Assembly (NCBI GenBank): GCA_963663945.1
Contig: OY760687.1
Coordinates: 3,224,001 to 3,288,000 of the forward strand
Direction: 5' to 3'
DNA from: Bin87 sp963663945
GTDB lineage: Bacteria; Chloroflexota; Dehalococcoidia; Lucifugimonadales; UBA3495
DNA length: 64,000 nucleotides
Shown: positions 9,256-16,845 of the stretch, in pieces
Position numbering within the stretch: position 1 is the first letter of the stretch
How the letters are laid out: every line of letters starts with the position of its first letter
Made by a program: the position numbers and the translations under genes
The notes under the pieces: generated by a model
Seen by the model: the letters and a program-made list of their open reading frames with translations, nothing else
Database searches by the model: none
What the model was told of the DNA's origin: nothing

Positions 9256-10536
9256 CTAGTTGTCGGCAATGGTCTCCCACCTTTCCCGACTGCGGTGGGG
9301 AGCCGTGGCCGGGCGCAGGGTGATGGAGCCGGTGTCCTCGTCCATGCCGGCGGTGGCCAGCCCCTCCATGGACAACTGCTCCACGTACTCCCGGGGCAGC
9401 TGGAGGCGGCCGGCGCGGTCGACGACCAGGTACTCCTCCTCCTGGCCCTCGTCGCCCCGGTAGGAGGACATGAGGTAGGACTCGGAGCCGATGCGTCCGT
9501 CGCGAATACGAACCACGCGGTCCACCCAGCGCGCGATGCCAGCGTAGTGGGTGACGATGATGATGGTTACGCCAAAGCGTCGGTTGATGCGCTGGAGCAT
9601 CCGGAAGACGTCCTCGGCCATGTTGGTGTCCAGCTCGCCGGTGGGTTCGTCGGCCAGGAGCAGCGGCGGGTTATTGGCCAGGGCGACGGCGATGGCCACG
9701 CGCTGCTGCTCGCCGCCGGAAATCTCGGACGGGTAGCGGCGGCCCTTGTCCGACATCTGCAGGGCTTCCAGCAGTTCCTCGGCGCGTTCGCGGCGTTGAC
9801 GCTTGCCAACGCTGGCGATGGCCTGGGGAAGCTCGATGTTGTCGCGCACGCTCAGGTAGGGCACGAGGTTGCGTCCGGTGGCCTGCCAGACGAACCCGAC
9901 TTCGCGGCGGCGATAGGCCACCAGGTCATGGTCTGTGATGTCCAGCAGATCGCGCTCGCCCACGCGGATGCTTCCGGCCGAGGGGCGCTCCAGTCCGGCG
10001 AGGATGTTCAGCAAGGTGGTCTTGCCAGAGCCGCTGGCGCCGACGATGCCGATCAGTTCACCGGCCCGCACCTCGAGATCGACGCCGCGCAGGGCGACAA
10101 CTTCCAGGTCGGCCGGCTTGTAGATCTTGAAAAGGTCGTTGGCCTCGACGTATGCCGGCGCGACCTCCTCGTCTTCGGCGTCCACCCACGGCTCGGGAAT
10201 CGGGGCCGGAGCGACGGGCCGAGCGCCGTTATCGGATGCAGGACGGGTTGGGGGTGGCGGTTCGGCAACCGCAGTCTCTTCCGACTGGTCAGAAGGCACC
10301 GGGACAGCAGACCCGTTTTCGGAGACATCCGGCGCTGCGGCGACCGCCTCCGCATTTGCCGGCGGAGCGTCTTCGACGGCGACGGCTTCCTCAACGGCAA
10401 CGGTTTCCTCGACGGCCACAGTTTCTTCAACGTGGTCCGGCGCGGGTTGCCGGTGATCCGGCTGGCCACGTCGCCCGGGCGGCATGAACTGCCGAGCGTA
10501 CTCGTCTGCGGCGCTATTTTGCGGAGCTTCGGACAT
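9256..10536 (-). CDS. ABC transporter ATP-binding protein with long disordered N-terminus
   Basis: 426 residues, about 190 more than the family norm. Residues 1-150 are Pro/Ala/Glu-rich and low in complexity, with short tandem VEETVAVEE-type units at about 36-56. The ATPase then starts near VEANDLFKIYKPADLEVVALRG: Walker A GASGSGKTTLLNILAGLERP, signature ISGGEQQRVAIAVAL, Walker B PLLLADEPTGELDT, H-loop IVTHYAG. After the ATPase domain there is a C-terminal extension of about 70 residues. It is co-directional with the second ATPase gene downstream. Either two ATPases serve a remote FtsX/MacB-like permease, or they work as a heterodimer. The N-terminal extension may be a tether or protein-binding segment. 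Confidence 0.85.
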   Translation of the reverse strand: MSEAPQNSAADEYARQFMPPGRRGQPDHRQPAPDHVEETVAVEETVAVEEAVAVEDAPPANAEAVAAAPDVSENGSAVPVPSDQSEETAVAEPPPPTRPASDNGARPVAPAPIPEPWVDAEDEEVAPAYVEANDLFKIYKPADLEVVALRGVDLEVRAGELIGIVGASGSGKTTLLNILAGLERPSAGSIRVGERDLLDITDHDLVAYRRREVGFVWQATGRNLVPYLSVRDNIELPQAIASVGKRQRRERAEELLEALQMSDKGRRYPSEISGGEQQRVAIAVALANNPPLLLADEPTGELDTNMAEDVFRMLQRINRRFGVTIIIVTHYAGIARWVDRVVRIRDGRIGSESYLMSSYRGDEGQEEEYLVVDRAGRLQLPREYVEQLSMEGLATAGMDEDTGSITLRPATAPHRSRERWETIADN

Positions 10537-10578
10537 TCTGGATCATCTCAACAGGCATGTTTGCGGCAAATCCACGGC

Positions 10579-10584
10579 ATTATA
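10579..10584 (-). promoter_or_regulatory. Candidate -10 box for the ABC ATPase gene
   Basis: Perfect TATAAT on the minus strand, 42 nt before the ATG at 10536. No convincing -35 element is visible at the normal distance. Confidence 0.35.
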
Positions 10585-10617
10585 ACGCGCAATGGTGGGG
10601 TGTGGCACGACAGAAAC

Positions 10618-10651
10618 GGGACGGGGCGGGCCTAATGGCTCGCCCCGTCCC
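10618..10651 (-). terminator. Strong hairpin downstream of arsM
   Basis: GGGACGGGGCG and CGCCCCGTCCC form a perfect 11-bp stem around a 12-nt loop. It lies 24 nt after the arsM stop (minus strand) and is followed by GTTTCTGTCG, a weak T-tract. Terminator-like, but it also resembles the small GGGGCG...CGCCCC hairpins elsewhere in the window. Confidence 0.55.
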
Positions 10652-10675
10652 AAAGCCTGCCGGATTTCGGCGGAA

Positions 10676-11551
10676 CTATTCGGGCTTGCGGGCCGATACC
10701 TTGACGCTGGCGACGTTCAGGGGAACGTCGTCCTCGTCCAGGCGGAGCGACTCGTCGATGGTCGCGATGTCGACGAAACCGGCGGCGGTCATGCGGTCCA
10801 GGTACGTCCCGCGGTACTCGGCGCCGCCGATGCAGGAGGCCCAGGATTCGGCGTCGGTCAGACGGGGTCCGTCCTCGGTCATCGCCAGCATGTCGGAGAC
10901 GTGGAGACGTCCGCCCGGCGCGAGGACGCGGAAGGCTTCGCGGAACACGGCGTCCTTGTCGGGGGACAGGCAGATGACGCAGTTGCTGATCACCACGTTG
11001 ACACTGGCGTCGGGCAGTGGGATGTCCTCGAGGTGGCCCTGGACGAACTCGACGTTGTTGACGCCCATGCGGTCGCGGTTGGCGTTGGCGAGAGCGAGCA
11101 TCTCGGGGGTCATGTCCAGCCCGAAGACCCGGCCCGACTCGCCCACCTGCTCGGCGGCGATGAAGCAGTCGATGCCTCCGCCGGAGCCCAGGTCGAGCAC
11201 GGTTTCGCCGGGGCGCAGGTCGGCCAGGGCGGTGGGGTTGCCGCAGCCGGCGGAGGCGGCCATCGCCTCCACGGGCAGACCCTGGAGCTGGGCTTCGTTG
11301 TAAAGGGCCATCGCATGCTCGGTGTCGGCGGGACTGCAGCAGGCGGCGGCGGTGGTGTCGCCGCAACCGCAGGCGGCAGCGTCGTGACCGCAATCGTCTC
11401 CGCCGCAGGTTCCGTGGCCGCAGTTTTCGGCTCCGCAGCCCTCGCCCTGGGGCGTGACGTCGGTCAATTGGATCACCCGCGAGGCGCGCTGACCATAGTG
11501 TTCCTGGACGGCCTGGCGGATTTCGTCGGTATTGTTCGGTACAGTCGTCAT
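10676..11551 (-). CDS. arsM: Arsenite S-adenosylmethionine methyltransferase
   Basis: 291 residues. The SAM-binding motif is VLDLGSGGGIDCFIAA (about 119-134), followed by GLDMTPEML and a conserved block SNCVICLSPDKDAVFREAFRVLAPGGR. Arsenic-binding Cys candidates are in SNCVIC and SWASCIGGA, the positions used by known ArsM enzymes; the family's usual N after SNCVI is Cys here. ArsM methylates As(III) to methylated and volatile arsenicals. Residues 39-72 hold eight Cys and two His in short CG/GHD spacings. This loop often carries CC motifs in bacterial ArsM, but it is long and dense here. No arsR or arsenite pump is adjacent. Confidence 0.9.
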   Translation of the reverse strand: MTTVPNNTDEIRQAVQEHYGQRASRVIQLTDVTPQGEGCGAENCGHGTCGGDDCGHDAAACGCGDTTAAACCSPADTEHAMALYNEAQLQGLPVEAMAASAGCGNPTALADLRPGETVLDLGSGGGIDCFIAAEQVGESGRVFGLDMTPEMLALANANRDRMGVNNVEFVQGHLEDIPLPDASVNVVISNCVICLSPDKDAVFREAFRVLAPGGRLHVSDMLAMTEDGPRLTDAESWASCIGGAEYRGTYLDRMTAAGFVDIATIDESLRLDEDDVPLNVASVKVSARKPE

Positions 11552-11643
11552 CGGCGCCTCCGGGGTGTTTGGAATAAGTGCATGGATGAGGTAATGCTAC
11601 GCTGGCCGGGGGCGGGCGTCAAACGGGCGTGGGTGGTTCGGGT

Positions 11644-11649
11644 TATAAT
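11644..11649 (+). promoter_or_regulatory. Candidate -10 box for the coiled-coil/enolase pair
   Basis: Perfect TATAAT, 51 nt before the ATG at 11701, in the divergent gap between arsM and this gene. No clear -35 element. Confidence 0.4.
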
Positions 11650-11700
11650 TGCCCGGAGATCAACCTCACAAGCAGCATGCCTACGCGAAGCCGTGTACCA

Positions 11701-12588
11701 ATGACTACCATCAACGACATCAGCGATCTGGCCAGGATCCTCCAAGAACGACCGGAGTGGCTCAGCACCATTCGCGGACTGGTGCTCACGGAGGAGGTCC
11801 TGAGGTTGCCGGAAACGATGGCGGCACTGACCAAAGCGGTAGAAGAATTGGCCCGGCAGACCAACGAGCAATTCGGCGCCGTAAACGAACGTCTGGGGCA
11901 CTTGGAAACTGACGTGGGCGGCCTGAAGTCCGATGTTGTCGACCTGAAATCCGACATGGGCGAGGTCAAGGCTGATGTCGCAGACCTGAAATCCGACATG
12001 GTTGAGGTCAAGGCTGATGTCGCAGACCTGAAATCCGACATGGTTGAGGTTAAGGCTGATGTCGGAGAGCTGAAAACGGAGCAGAGGCGAACCAACCGAC
12101 GGTTGGACCGCGTCGAGAGCCAACTGGGGGCAGTACGGGGCGACGTATTCGAGATCACTGCTGCCCGCAAGATAGTCCCAAGCGTGATCCAGCAGATGGG
12201 TTTATATCATTGTGACACCATCGTCGGCCCAGGGATCAATTTGGCGCAAGATCGTATTAACGACATTCGCCAGGCTGAGCAGGCAGGTACAGTGGAACGC
12301 AGTTCCGACCAGGAAGTCGGGCTGGCGGACATGGTCCTGTATGGCCGACAGTCCAGCGACAACGAGCCGATTTGGGTAGTAATCGAAGCTTCAGCCAGGA
12401 TCGATGAACATGACATCACCCGCGCCCGGCATCGCGCGGACATTCTCGCGGCAGTGTATCGCGAAAACTCCGCACCGGTGGTAGTGGGTGAATCTATAGA
12501 TGACCGTGACCTGACCAGAGCGACCGAGACAGGTGTAACTGTGATTACCCTGCGCCCCAGGTACAGGCCTGCAGAAGGAGAAAACTGA
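11701..12588 (+). CDS. Coiled-coil protein with PD-(D/E)XK-like C-terminal domain
   Basis: 295 residues from ATG 11701; the frame opens at 11629, but MTTINDISDLARIL is the sensible start after the TATAAT at 11644. The N-terminal 60 residues are helical. A coiled coil at about 65-125 is built of 14-residue units such as LKSDMVEVKADVAD, encoded by a 42-bp tandem DNA repeat (about 11930-12070). The C-terminal domain has DQEVGLADMVLYG, then EPIWVVIEASARIDEHDITRA, which resembles the D...ExK-type core of restriction-fold nucleases, although the Lys position reads S or A. Such coiled-coil/nuclease-fold proteins are widespread in filamentous bacteria with no assigned role. It is 2 nt from the enolase-type gene, with that gene's ribosome site GAAGGAG inside its end. 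Confidence 0.7.
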   Translation: MTTINDISDLARILQERPEWLSTIRGLVLTEEVLRLPETMAALTKAVEELARQTNEQFGAVNERLGHLETDVGGLKSDVVDLKSDMGEVKADVADLKSDMVEVKADVADLKSDMVEVKADVGELKTEQRRTNRRLDRVESQLGAVRGDVFEITAARKIVPSVIQQMGLYHCDTIVGPGINLAQDRINDIRQAEQAGTVERSSDQEVGLADMVLYGRQSSDNEPIWVVIEASARIDEHDITRARHRADILAAVYRENSAPVVVGESIDDRDLTRATETGVTVITLRPRYRPAEGEN

Positions 12589-12590
12589 CC

Positions 12591-13676
12591 ATGAGAATTA
12601 CCGGCGGCACCACGCGCGTTCTGCAGACACCGGCGGACAACCCGCTGGTCGTGGGCATCGACCAACCGGGCACCCGCGAATTCGTCACCCTGGAACTGCA
12701 CACCGACGAGGGGATCAACGGCATCGGCCTGACCTTCTTCGGCGGGCCGCTGGTGCACGCGCTGCGGCGGGCGGTGGACGACCTGGTGCAACTGGCGGTG
12801 GGCGAGGATCCGATGAACCCCGAGGCCGTCTGGGGCAAGCTGATGGACGCGTGCTCGTCGGCCGGGCCCGAGGGCATATTGTCGCTGGGCCTGGCGCCCA
12901 TCGACATGGCGGTGTGGGACATCAAGGGCAAGGCGCTGGACCAGACGGTGTGCGGCCTGATGGGCGGCTACCGTGACCGCGCGCCCACCTACGCCAGCGG
13001 CGCGCTGATGCGACCCATGGGCCTGGAGTACCTGTCCGAGGCCGGCCCGCGCCTGGTGGAGCAGGGGTTCCGCCAGATGAAGACGCAGATGGGCGCGGAG
13101 CCCACGGCCGCCCGCGAGGTGGCCCGCATCCGCACCCTGCGGGACGCCATCGGGCCCGACATCGACCTGATGTGCGACATCAACCAGCTTTGGAACGTGA
13201 ACCAGGCCATCCAGATCGGCAGCATGGTTGAGGAGTACCACCTCTTCTGGCTGGAGGACGTGGTCGCCCGGGACGACTACCAGGGACTGGCGCGCGTGGC
13301 CGACGCCTTGACGACGCCCATCGCCGCCGGCGAGTACGTGTACGGCATCCGGCCCTTCCGACACATGGTGGAGCAGCGCAGCATCGACATCGTGATGGTG
13401 GACCTGCTGCGGGCCGGCGGGATCACGCCCTTCCGCAAGATCGCCGGCATGGCGGAGGCCTTCAACCTGCCGGTGGTGTCCCACCTGATACCCGAGGTGC
13501 AGGTGCACACGATCTCGGCCATACCCAACGGGCTGACGGTGGAGTACATGCCCTGGACGCTGCGGCTGTTCGACGAGACGCCGGACATCGTGGACGGGGA
13601 CCTGGTGGTGCCCGACCGGCCGGGGCTGGGACTGTCCTTCAGCCAGGACGCCATCGCCCAGTACCAGGTCGCCTGA
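12591..13676 (+). CDS. Enolase-superfamily enzyme (mandelate racemase/muconate lactonizing type)
   Basis: 361 residues. The capping domain is followed by the barrel. A KxQ motif (QMKTQMG, near 165) stands at the KxK position. Metal ligands are likely the Asp in LMCDINQ, Glu in FWLEDV and Glu in AAGEYVYG. VVSHLIPEVQVH gives the candidate general-base His, as in mandelate racemase-type members. The superfamily abstracts a proton alpha to a carboxylate; dehydratase or racemase substrates cannot be told from the sequence. Expanded paralogue sets of this family are a known trait of SAR202 Chloroflexota, which fits the assignment of this window. A NIPSNAP gene follows downstream. Confidence 0.88.
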   Translation: MRITGGTTRVLQTPADNPLVVGIDQPGTREFVTLELHTDEGINGIGLTFFGGPLVHALRRAVDDLVQLAVGEDPMNPEAVWGKLMDACSSAGPEGILSLGLAPIDMAVWDIKGKALDQTVCGLMGGYRDRAPTYASGALMRPMGLEYLSEAGPRLVEQGFRQMKTQMGAEPTAAREVARIRTLRDAIGPDIDLMCDINQLWNVNQAIQIGSMVEEYHLFWLEDVVARDDYQGLARVADALTTPIAAGEYVYGIRPFRHMVEQRSIDIVMVDLLRAGGITPFRKIAGMAEAFNLPVVSHLIPEVQVHTISAIPNGLTVEYMPWTLRLFDETPDIVDGDLVVPDRPGLGLSFSQDAIAQYQVA

Positions 13677-13688
13677 CCGTATAAATCT

Positions 13689-13769
13689 ACCGGGATACAC
13701 AGGATGAGCCGGATAGACCGGATAGCAACAAATCATCCTGTCTATCTCCTGTATCCTGTGCATCCCGGT
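13689..13769. repeat. Imperfect inverted repeat between enolase and NIPSNAP genes
   Basis: Two arms of about 36 nt begin and end with ACCGGGATacACAGGAT and its complement ATCCTGTgcATCCCGGT, separated by about 9 nt. It carries the same GGAT/ATCC rhythm as the family A elements but a different sequence. It could form a long hairpin in the transcript. Confidence 0.65.
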
Positions 13770-13812
13770 AAAAAGATTAATTCCCCGCACAATGACCTAT
13801 GGAGTTTGACCA

Positions 13813-14124
13813 ATGGCTACCTACCAGTTGCGCATCTACACCATCAACCGCGGCATGATGGATTCGTGGCTCGGGCTGTTCAACGAGCACATCCGGCCGC
13901 TGCACGACCGCCTGGGGATCCCGGTGGTGTCCAGCTACGTGAACGCCGACCGCACGGAGTTCATCTGGGTGCGCCGGTTCGACAGCGCGGACCAGATTGC
14001 GGAGAAGGAAGCGGCCTACTTCGCGTCGCCGGAGCGATCAGTCCTGGGCGATCGTCCGACCAGCCACATCGCCAAGATGGAAGTGCGGGTGATGGACGGG
14101 GTCGAGGCAGCAGCGGTCGCCTGA
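13813..14124 (+). CDS. NIPSNAP-family protein
   Basis: 103 residues, the usual size of single-domain bacterial NIPSNAP proteins. It starts with MATYQLRIYTINRGMMDSWL and has FNEHIRPLHDRLGIPVV and FIWVRRFDSADQIAEKE, all typical of the dimeric alpha-beta barrel fold. The biochemical role of the family is unsettled; some members sit beside dehalogenases or oxidoreductases. A GGAG ribosome site is 8-9 nt before the ATG. It may be co-transcribed with the enolase-superfamily gene, although an inverted repeat lies between them. Confidence 0.85.
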   Translation: MATYQLRIYTINRGMMDSWLGLFNEHIRPLHDRLGIPVVSSYVNADRTEFIWVRRFDSADQIAEKEAAYFASPERSVLGDRPTSHIAKMEVRVMDGVEAAAVA

Positions 14125-14142
14125 TTCTCACCCACACGGAGA

Positions 14143-14164
14143 GGGGCGGATGATCGTTCGCCCC
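14143..14164. terminator. Small GGGGCG hairpin between convergent genes
   Basis: GGGGCG and CGCCCC form a 6-bp stem around GATGATCGTT, in the convergent gap between the NIPSNAP gene and the PPOX gene. An almost identical hairpin is at 34073-34094, so this is also a dispersed mini-repeat. Confidence 0.5.
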
Positions 14165-14676
14165 TACGCGGGTTGGGACGGCGCCGGCTCGGCGTGGCGT
14201 TCGTGCCAGCCGGCGTTGATGTTGCCCCAGTAGTCTTCCCAGTTGCGGCGCGTGCCGGCCTCGGTGGCGCCGCCCCAGTAGCCGGGCGAAACCAGAGGCA
14301 GAGCCTGTTCGATGCGGATCAGGACCACAGCGCGCACGCTGTCGGCCAGGCCCGTCACGTTGGACGGACCGTTGCGCATCCGCTCCTTCACCGTGGCCTC
14401 AAGGTCGTCGCCGGAGTGCACGGCCACGGTGCCCTTGAACCGATAGCCCTTGCGGGCGAACTGGTCCACGACGTTGATCTCGATGGAAGGGTTGTGCTGC
14501 AGGTTACGCATGGTGCCCGGTGAAGCCAGGTCCGTGAACAGGATGTGATCGTCGTCCCAGATCATGGTGGTGGCCTTGGGCGACAGGTTGGGTGTGCCAT
14601 CCGGGCAGACGGTGGCGACGAAAATGAGCCGCTGTTCGGTCAGGGCCCGCTTCATGTCATCGGTGAGAATTCCCAT
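14164..14676 (-). CDS. Pyridoxamine 5'-phosphate oxidase-family protein (FMN-binding split barrel)
   Basis: 170 residues. N-terminal LTEQRLIFVATVCPDGTPNLSPKATTMIWDDD is the family's strand pair, followed by LASPGTMRNLQHNPSIEINVVD and GYRFKGTVAVHSGDD. The fold binds FMN or F420; members include general stress proteins and F420-dependent reductases. Ribosome site GGAGG lies about 9 nt before the ATG. The C-terminal 35 residues, including VSPGYWGGATEAGTRRNWEDYW, are conserved in a subgroup of unknown substrate. A second, unrelated PPOX gene is at 54071-54490. Confidence 0.85.
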   Translation of the reverse strand: MGILTDDMKRALTEQRLIFVATVCPDGTPNLSPKATTMIWDDDHILFTDLASPGTMRNLQHNPSIEINVVDQFARKGYRFKGTVAVHSGDDLEATVKERMRNGPSNVTGLADSVRAVVLIRIEQALPLVSPGYWGGATEAGTRRNWEDYWGNINAGWHERHAEPAPSQPA

Positions 14677-14696
14677 GCGTGGTGTGCCTCCGGTCG

Positions 14697-15158
14697 CTAC
14701 AGTTCCTTGACCATTTCGCGATGAGGGATGCCGGCCTCCTCGAAGATGTCGCCCACTTCCCGGTAGCCGTGGCCGGCGTAGAAGGACTTGACGTACTCCT
14801 GCGCGTGGAGGGTGATCTGCCGGAAGCCACGGGCGCGGCCCTGGTCTTCCAGGAAGTTCAGCACCTGGCCACCGATGCCATCGCGTCGCCGGTCCCGCTC
14901 CACGGCCATGCGGCCAATGTGCGGGCCCTTGCCGTCGACGTCGGGCAGGAGCCGGCCGGTGCCGATGATGACCCCGTTATGCACGGCCACGGCGTGGACG
15001 GTGCCAGGGTCGGTGTCGGCCTCGTCCACCTCGATGTCGGCGGGGACGCCCTGTTCACCCACGAAGACGCGAATGCGCAGGCTGAAAGCGCCCTCGAGCT
15101 CGGCGGGGGTTTCGATCGGTTTGACGGTGATGTCTGCGTTGGAGGCCATTGTCTGCAC
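14697..15158 (-). CDS. GNAT-family N-acetyltransferase
   Basis: 153 residues. AFSLRIRVFVGEQGVPADIEVD is typical of the YjcF/ElaA-like branch. The acetyl-CoA site lies in IGRMAVERDRRRDGIGGQVL (R-x-x-G-x-G/A region, about 86-104), and the end YVKSFYAGHGYREVGDIFEEAGIPH is the usual C-terminal part. The acceptor substrate is unknown. It sits 20 nt from the PPOX gene on the same strand, so the two are probably one transcript. An alternative start is Met4. Confidence 0.88.
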   Translation of the reverse strand: MQTMASNADITVKPIETPAELEGAFSLRIRVFVGEQGVPADIEVDEADTDPGTVHAVAVHNGVIIGTGRLLPDVDGKGPHIGRMAVERDRRRDGIGGQVLNFLEDQGRARGFRQITLHAQEYVKSFYAGHGYREVGDIFEEAGIPHREMVKEL

Positions 15159-15173
15159 GTGGCGGCTGAGGGT

Positions 15174-15731
15174 TCAGGTATCAAAGATGTCTCGTACCGC
15201 GCAACTGAAGCCGGCCAGGATTTCCCCGCAATCCAGCGTATCGTCCTCGTTGAGTGTTCGCGCCGGACCTTCAGCAGGGAGGGCGAGGATGGTGCGGGTG
15301 TTCGGATAGACGATCAAAACCAGGCGAACGCCGTGGCGCAGCCACATTTGCGCTTTGTCATATGTTGCCACCGTACGATCGCCGGGCGAGGCCACTTCCA
15401 CCACCAGGTCGGGCACCACCTCGGCATATCCGCTGACCCGCTGCTCCAGCGGGAGGCGTTCGGCGGAAATGAACGCAATATCGGGCTCACGGACTGTATC
15501 GGGATCCCGTTCCAGCCGTATTCCGGCATCGGAACCCACCACGCGACCCAAACGGCGCGGTCGGACGAACGTCCGAAGTTCGGCGGCAAAGTTGATTACG
15601 ATTTCGCCGTGTTCAATACCGGCAGCCACTGTTTTGTACAGGACCCCCCTGATCAACTCGCCGCGCACGCCATCGGCATACAGATCCAGGAGATCGTCGG
15701 CGGTAAGCAGTTTTTCCGTGGTGGTGGTCAT
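15174..15731 (-). CDS. Uma2-family putative endonuclease (DUF820)
   Basis: 185 residues from the ATG at 15731 (MTTTTEKLLTADDLLDL); the frame opens 75 nt earlier, but that part is not family-like. Family landmarks are GVRGELIRGVLYK, HGEIVINFAAELRTFV, REPDIAFISAERLP, PDLVVEVASPGDR and KAQMWLRHGVRLVLIVYP. The P-D...E-V pattern is the PD-(D/E)XK core. Uma2 genes are abundant in cyanobacteria and Chloroflexota, usually singly and without known targets; a defence or mobile-element role is only suspected. Confidence 0.85.
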   Translation of the reverse strand: MTTTTEKLLTADDLLDLYADGVRGELIRGVLYKTVAAGIEHGEIVINFAAELRTFVRPRRLGRVVGSDAGIRLERDPDTVREPDIAFISAERLPLEQRVSGYAEVVPDLVVEVASPGDRTVATYDKAQMWLRHGVRLVLIVYPNTRTILALPAEGPARTLNEDDTLDCGEILAGFSCAVRDIFDT

Positions 15732-15839
15732 GGTGTGTTCCGCAGGAAAACGGGCGGTGCGACGGCCGAGGGCTTCATGCAACCGGCGCGAAGTCGAGTC
15801 TAACACCCTGCGTTTGACAGCGGCAAACCGGGAAAAACG

Positions 15840-15873
15840 CTACCGCCGCCGGCGATCCTGCCGGCGGCGGTAG
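15840..15873 (-). terminator. Rho-independent terminator of the 15909-16760 gene
   Basis: A perfect 14-bp stem (CTACCGCCGCCGGC with GCCGGCGGCGGTAG, 6-nt loop). On the minus strand it is followed by GCGTTTTTCCC. It lies 35 nt after the stop at 15909. Confidence 0.8.
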
Positions 15874-15908
15874 AAGAAGTCCAGGATGCCTCGATTGGCG
15901 CGGTGTGG

Positions 15909-16760
15909 TTACCGTACCAGGTTGGGCGTGACTTCAGGGGGAATTCCGCCGGCTTCCATCTCGCGGCCGCGGGATTCCACCTGAGGGATGACCGAGGAGA
16001 GGAGGTCCTCGTCCAGGTCAGCAGCGACGCCGGGGTAGCCGGCGCGTTCCAGCATGGCCTTGAGCTTGCCGGTCTTGAACTGGTCGAGGCACCAGCCCAG
16101 CGGGTCCGGAACCAGCGTCTTGTCCCAGAAGATCCGGTGGTTCTTGTTGCGCGGGCCGTAGTGGTAGTGCGGCTCGTCGCGGAAGCAGTCGAAGGCCAGC
16201 AGCTCGGTTTCCTCGGTGAACACGCGGCCGGTGTTGCCGGCGAGGTCGCTGAGGACGTGGATGGCCAGCCCGCCGTCGCCGGAGGCCTGGCGGCGCATCT
16301 CGAGGCCGAAGCGGATGTTGCCGGCTTCGATGATGTCGGTGCCGCGGTTGTGCTTGACGGTGTTGCGCTCGGCGGCGAACTTGGCCCGCGCCGTGCTGTC
16401 CACCTCGGCCAACGCGGCATTGACGGCGTTCATATCCACGGCGCCGGCGGCGTCGGCGTAGCCAGCTGTAGTGAGCATGGCGGCCAGGTTGTTGCGAATG
16501 GTCTTCACGGACCAGCCGATGGGGTTGCCGTCGACGGTGTGGTCCATGCGGTACTGGACGTTGTCACCGTCGGGCGCGTAGACGTAGCTCTTCTCAATGT
16601 CGAAGCAGTTGAAGCGCAGAGCGGTCTCGCCACCGACCTCAACCAGGATAGCCACACCCTGGTCGGAGTGGTCCTGGATATTGCCGTCCCACAACTCGTG
16701 CTGGACGATGAAGGTAACGTTGCCGGCCTCAAATCGAGCCCTTCCCGTCTGAGTGGTCAT
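15909..16760 (-). CDS. Conserved protein of unknown function with two similar halves
   Basis: 283 residues from ATG 16760, with ribosome site GGGAGG 9 nt upstream. The open frame continues upstream, but that part is antisense to the DinB-like gene. The two halves look related: GVAILVEVGGETALRFNCFDIEKSYVY with a later GNPIGWSVKTIRNNLAAML resembles FTEETELLAFDCFRDEPHYHY with DPLGWCLDQFKTGKLKAMLERAGYPG. This suggests an internal duplication. There is no signal peptide or membrane segment, and I do not recognise a catalytic motif. Strong ribosome site and strong terminator indicate a single, well-expressed gene. Confidence 0.75.
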   Translation of the reverse strand: MTTQTGRARFEAGNVTFIVQHELWDGNIQDHSDQGVAILVEVGGETALRFNCFDIEKSYVYAPDGDNVQYRMDHTVDGNPIGWSVKTIRNNLAAMLTTAGYADAAGAVDMNAVNAALAEVDSTARAKFAAERNTVKHNRGTDIIEAGNIRFGLEMRRQASGDGGLAIHVLSDLAGNTGRVFTEETELLAFDCFRDEPHYHYGPRNKNHRIFWDKTLVPDPLGWCLDQFKTGKLKAMLERAGYPGVAADLDEDLLSSVIPQVESRGREMEAGGIPPEVTPNLVR

Positions 16761-16845
16761 GTTCGATTTCCTCCCTTTTCTTGAACGAAAGTAAGGGAAA
16801 TATAACCGGGCGGTTTCGCGGGTGTCAAACCGGGTCGACGCGGGA

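Noticed and set aside
12207..13790. 527-residue open frame opposite the enolase-superfamily gene
   Set aside because: Shadow frame, low-complexity His/Arg/Gly/Val composition typical of antisense of GC-rich genes.
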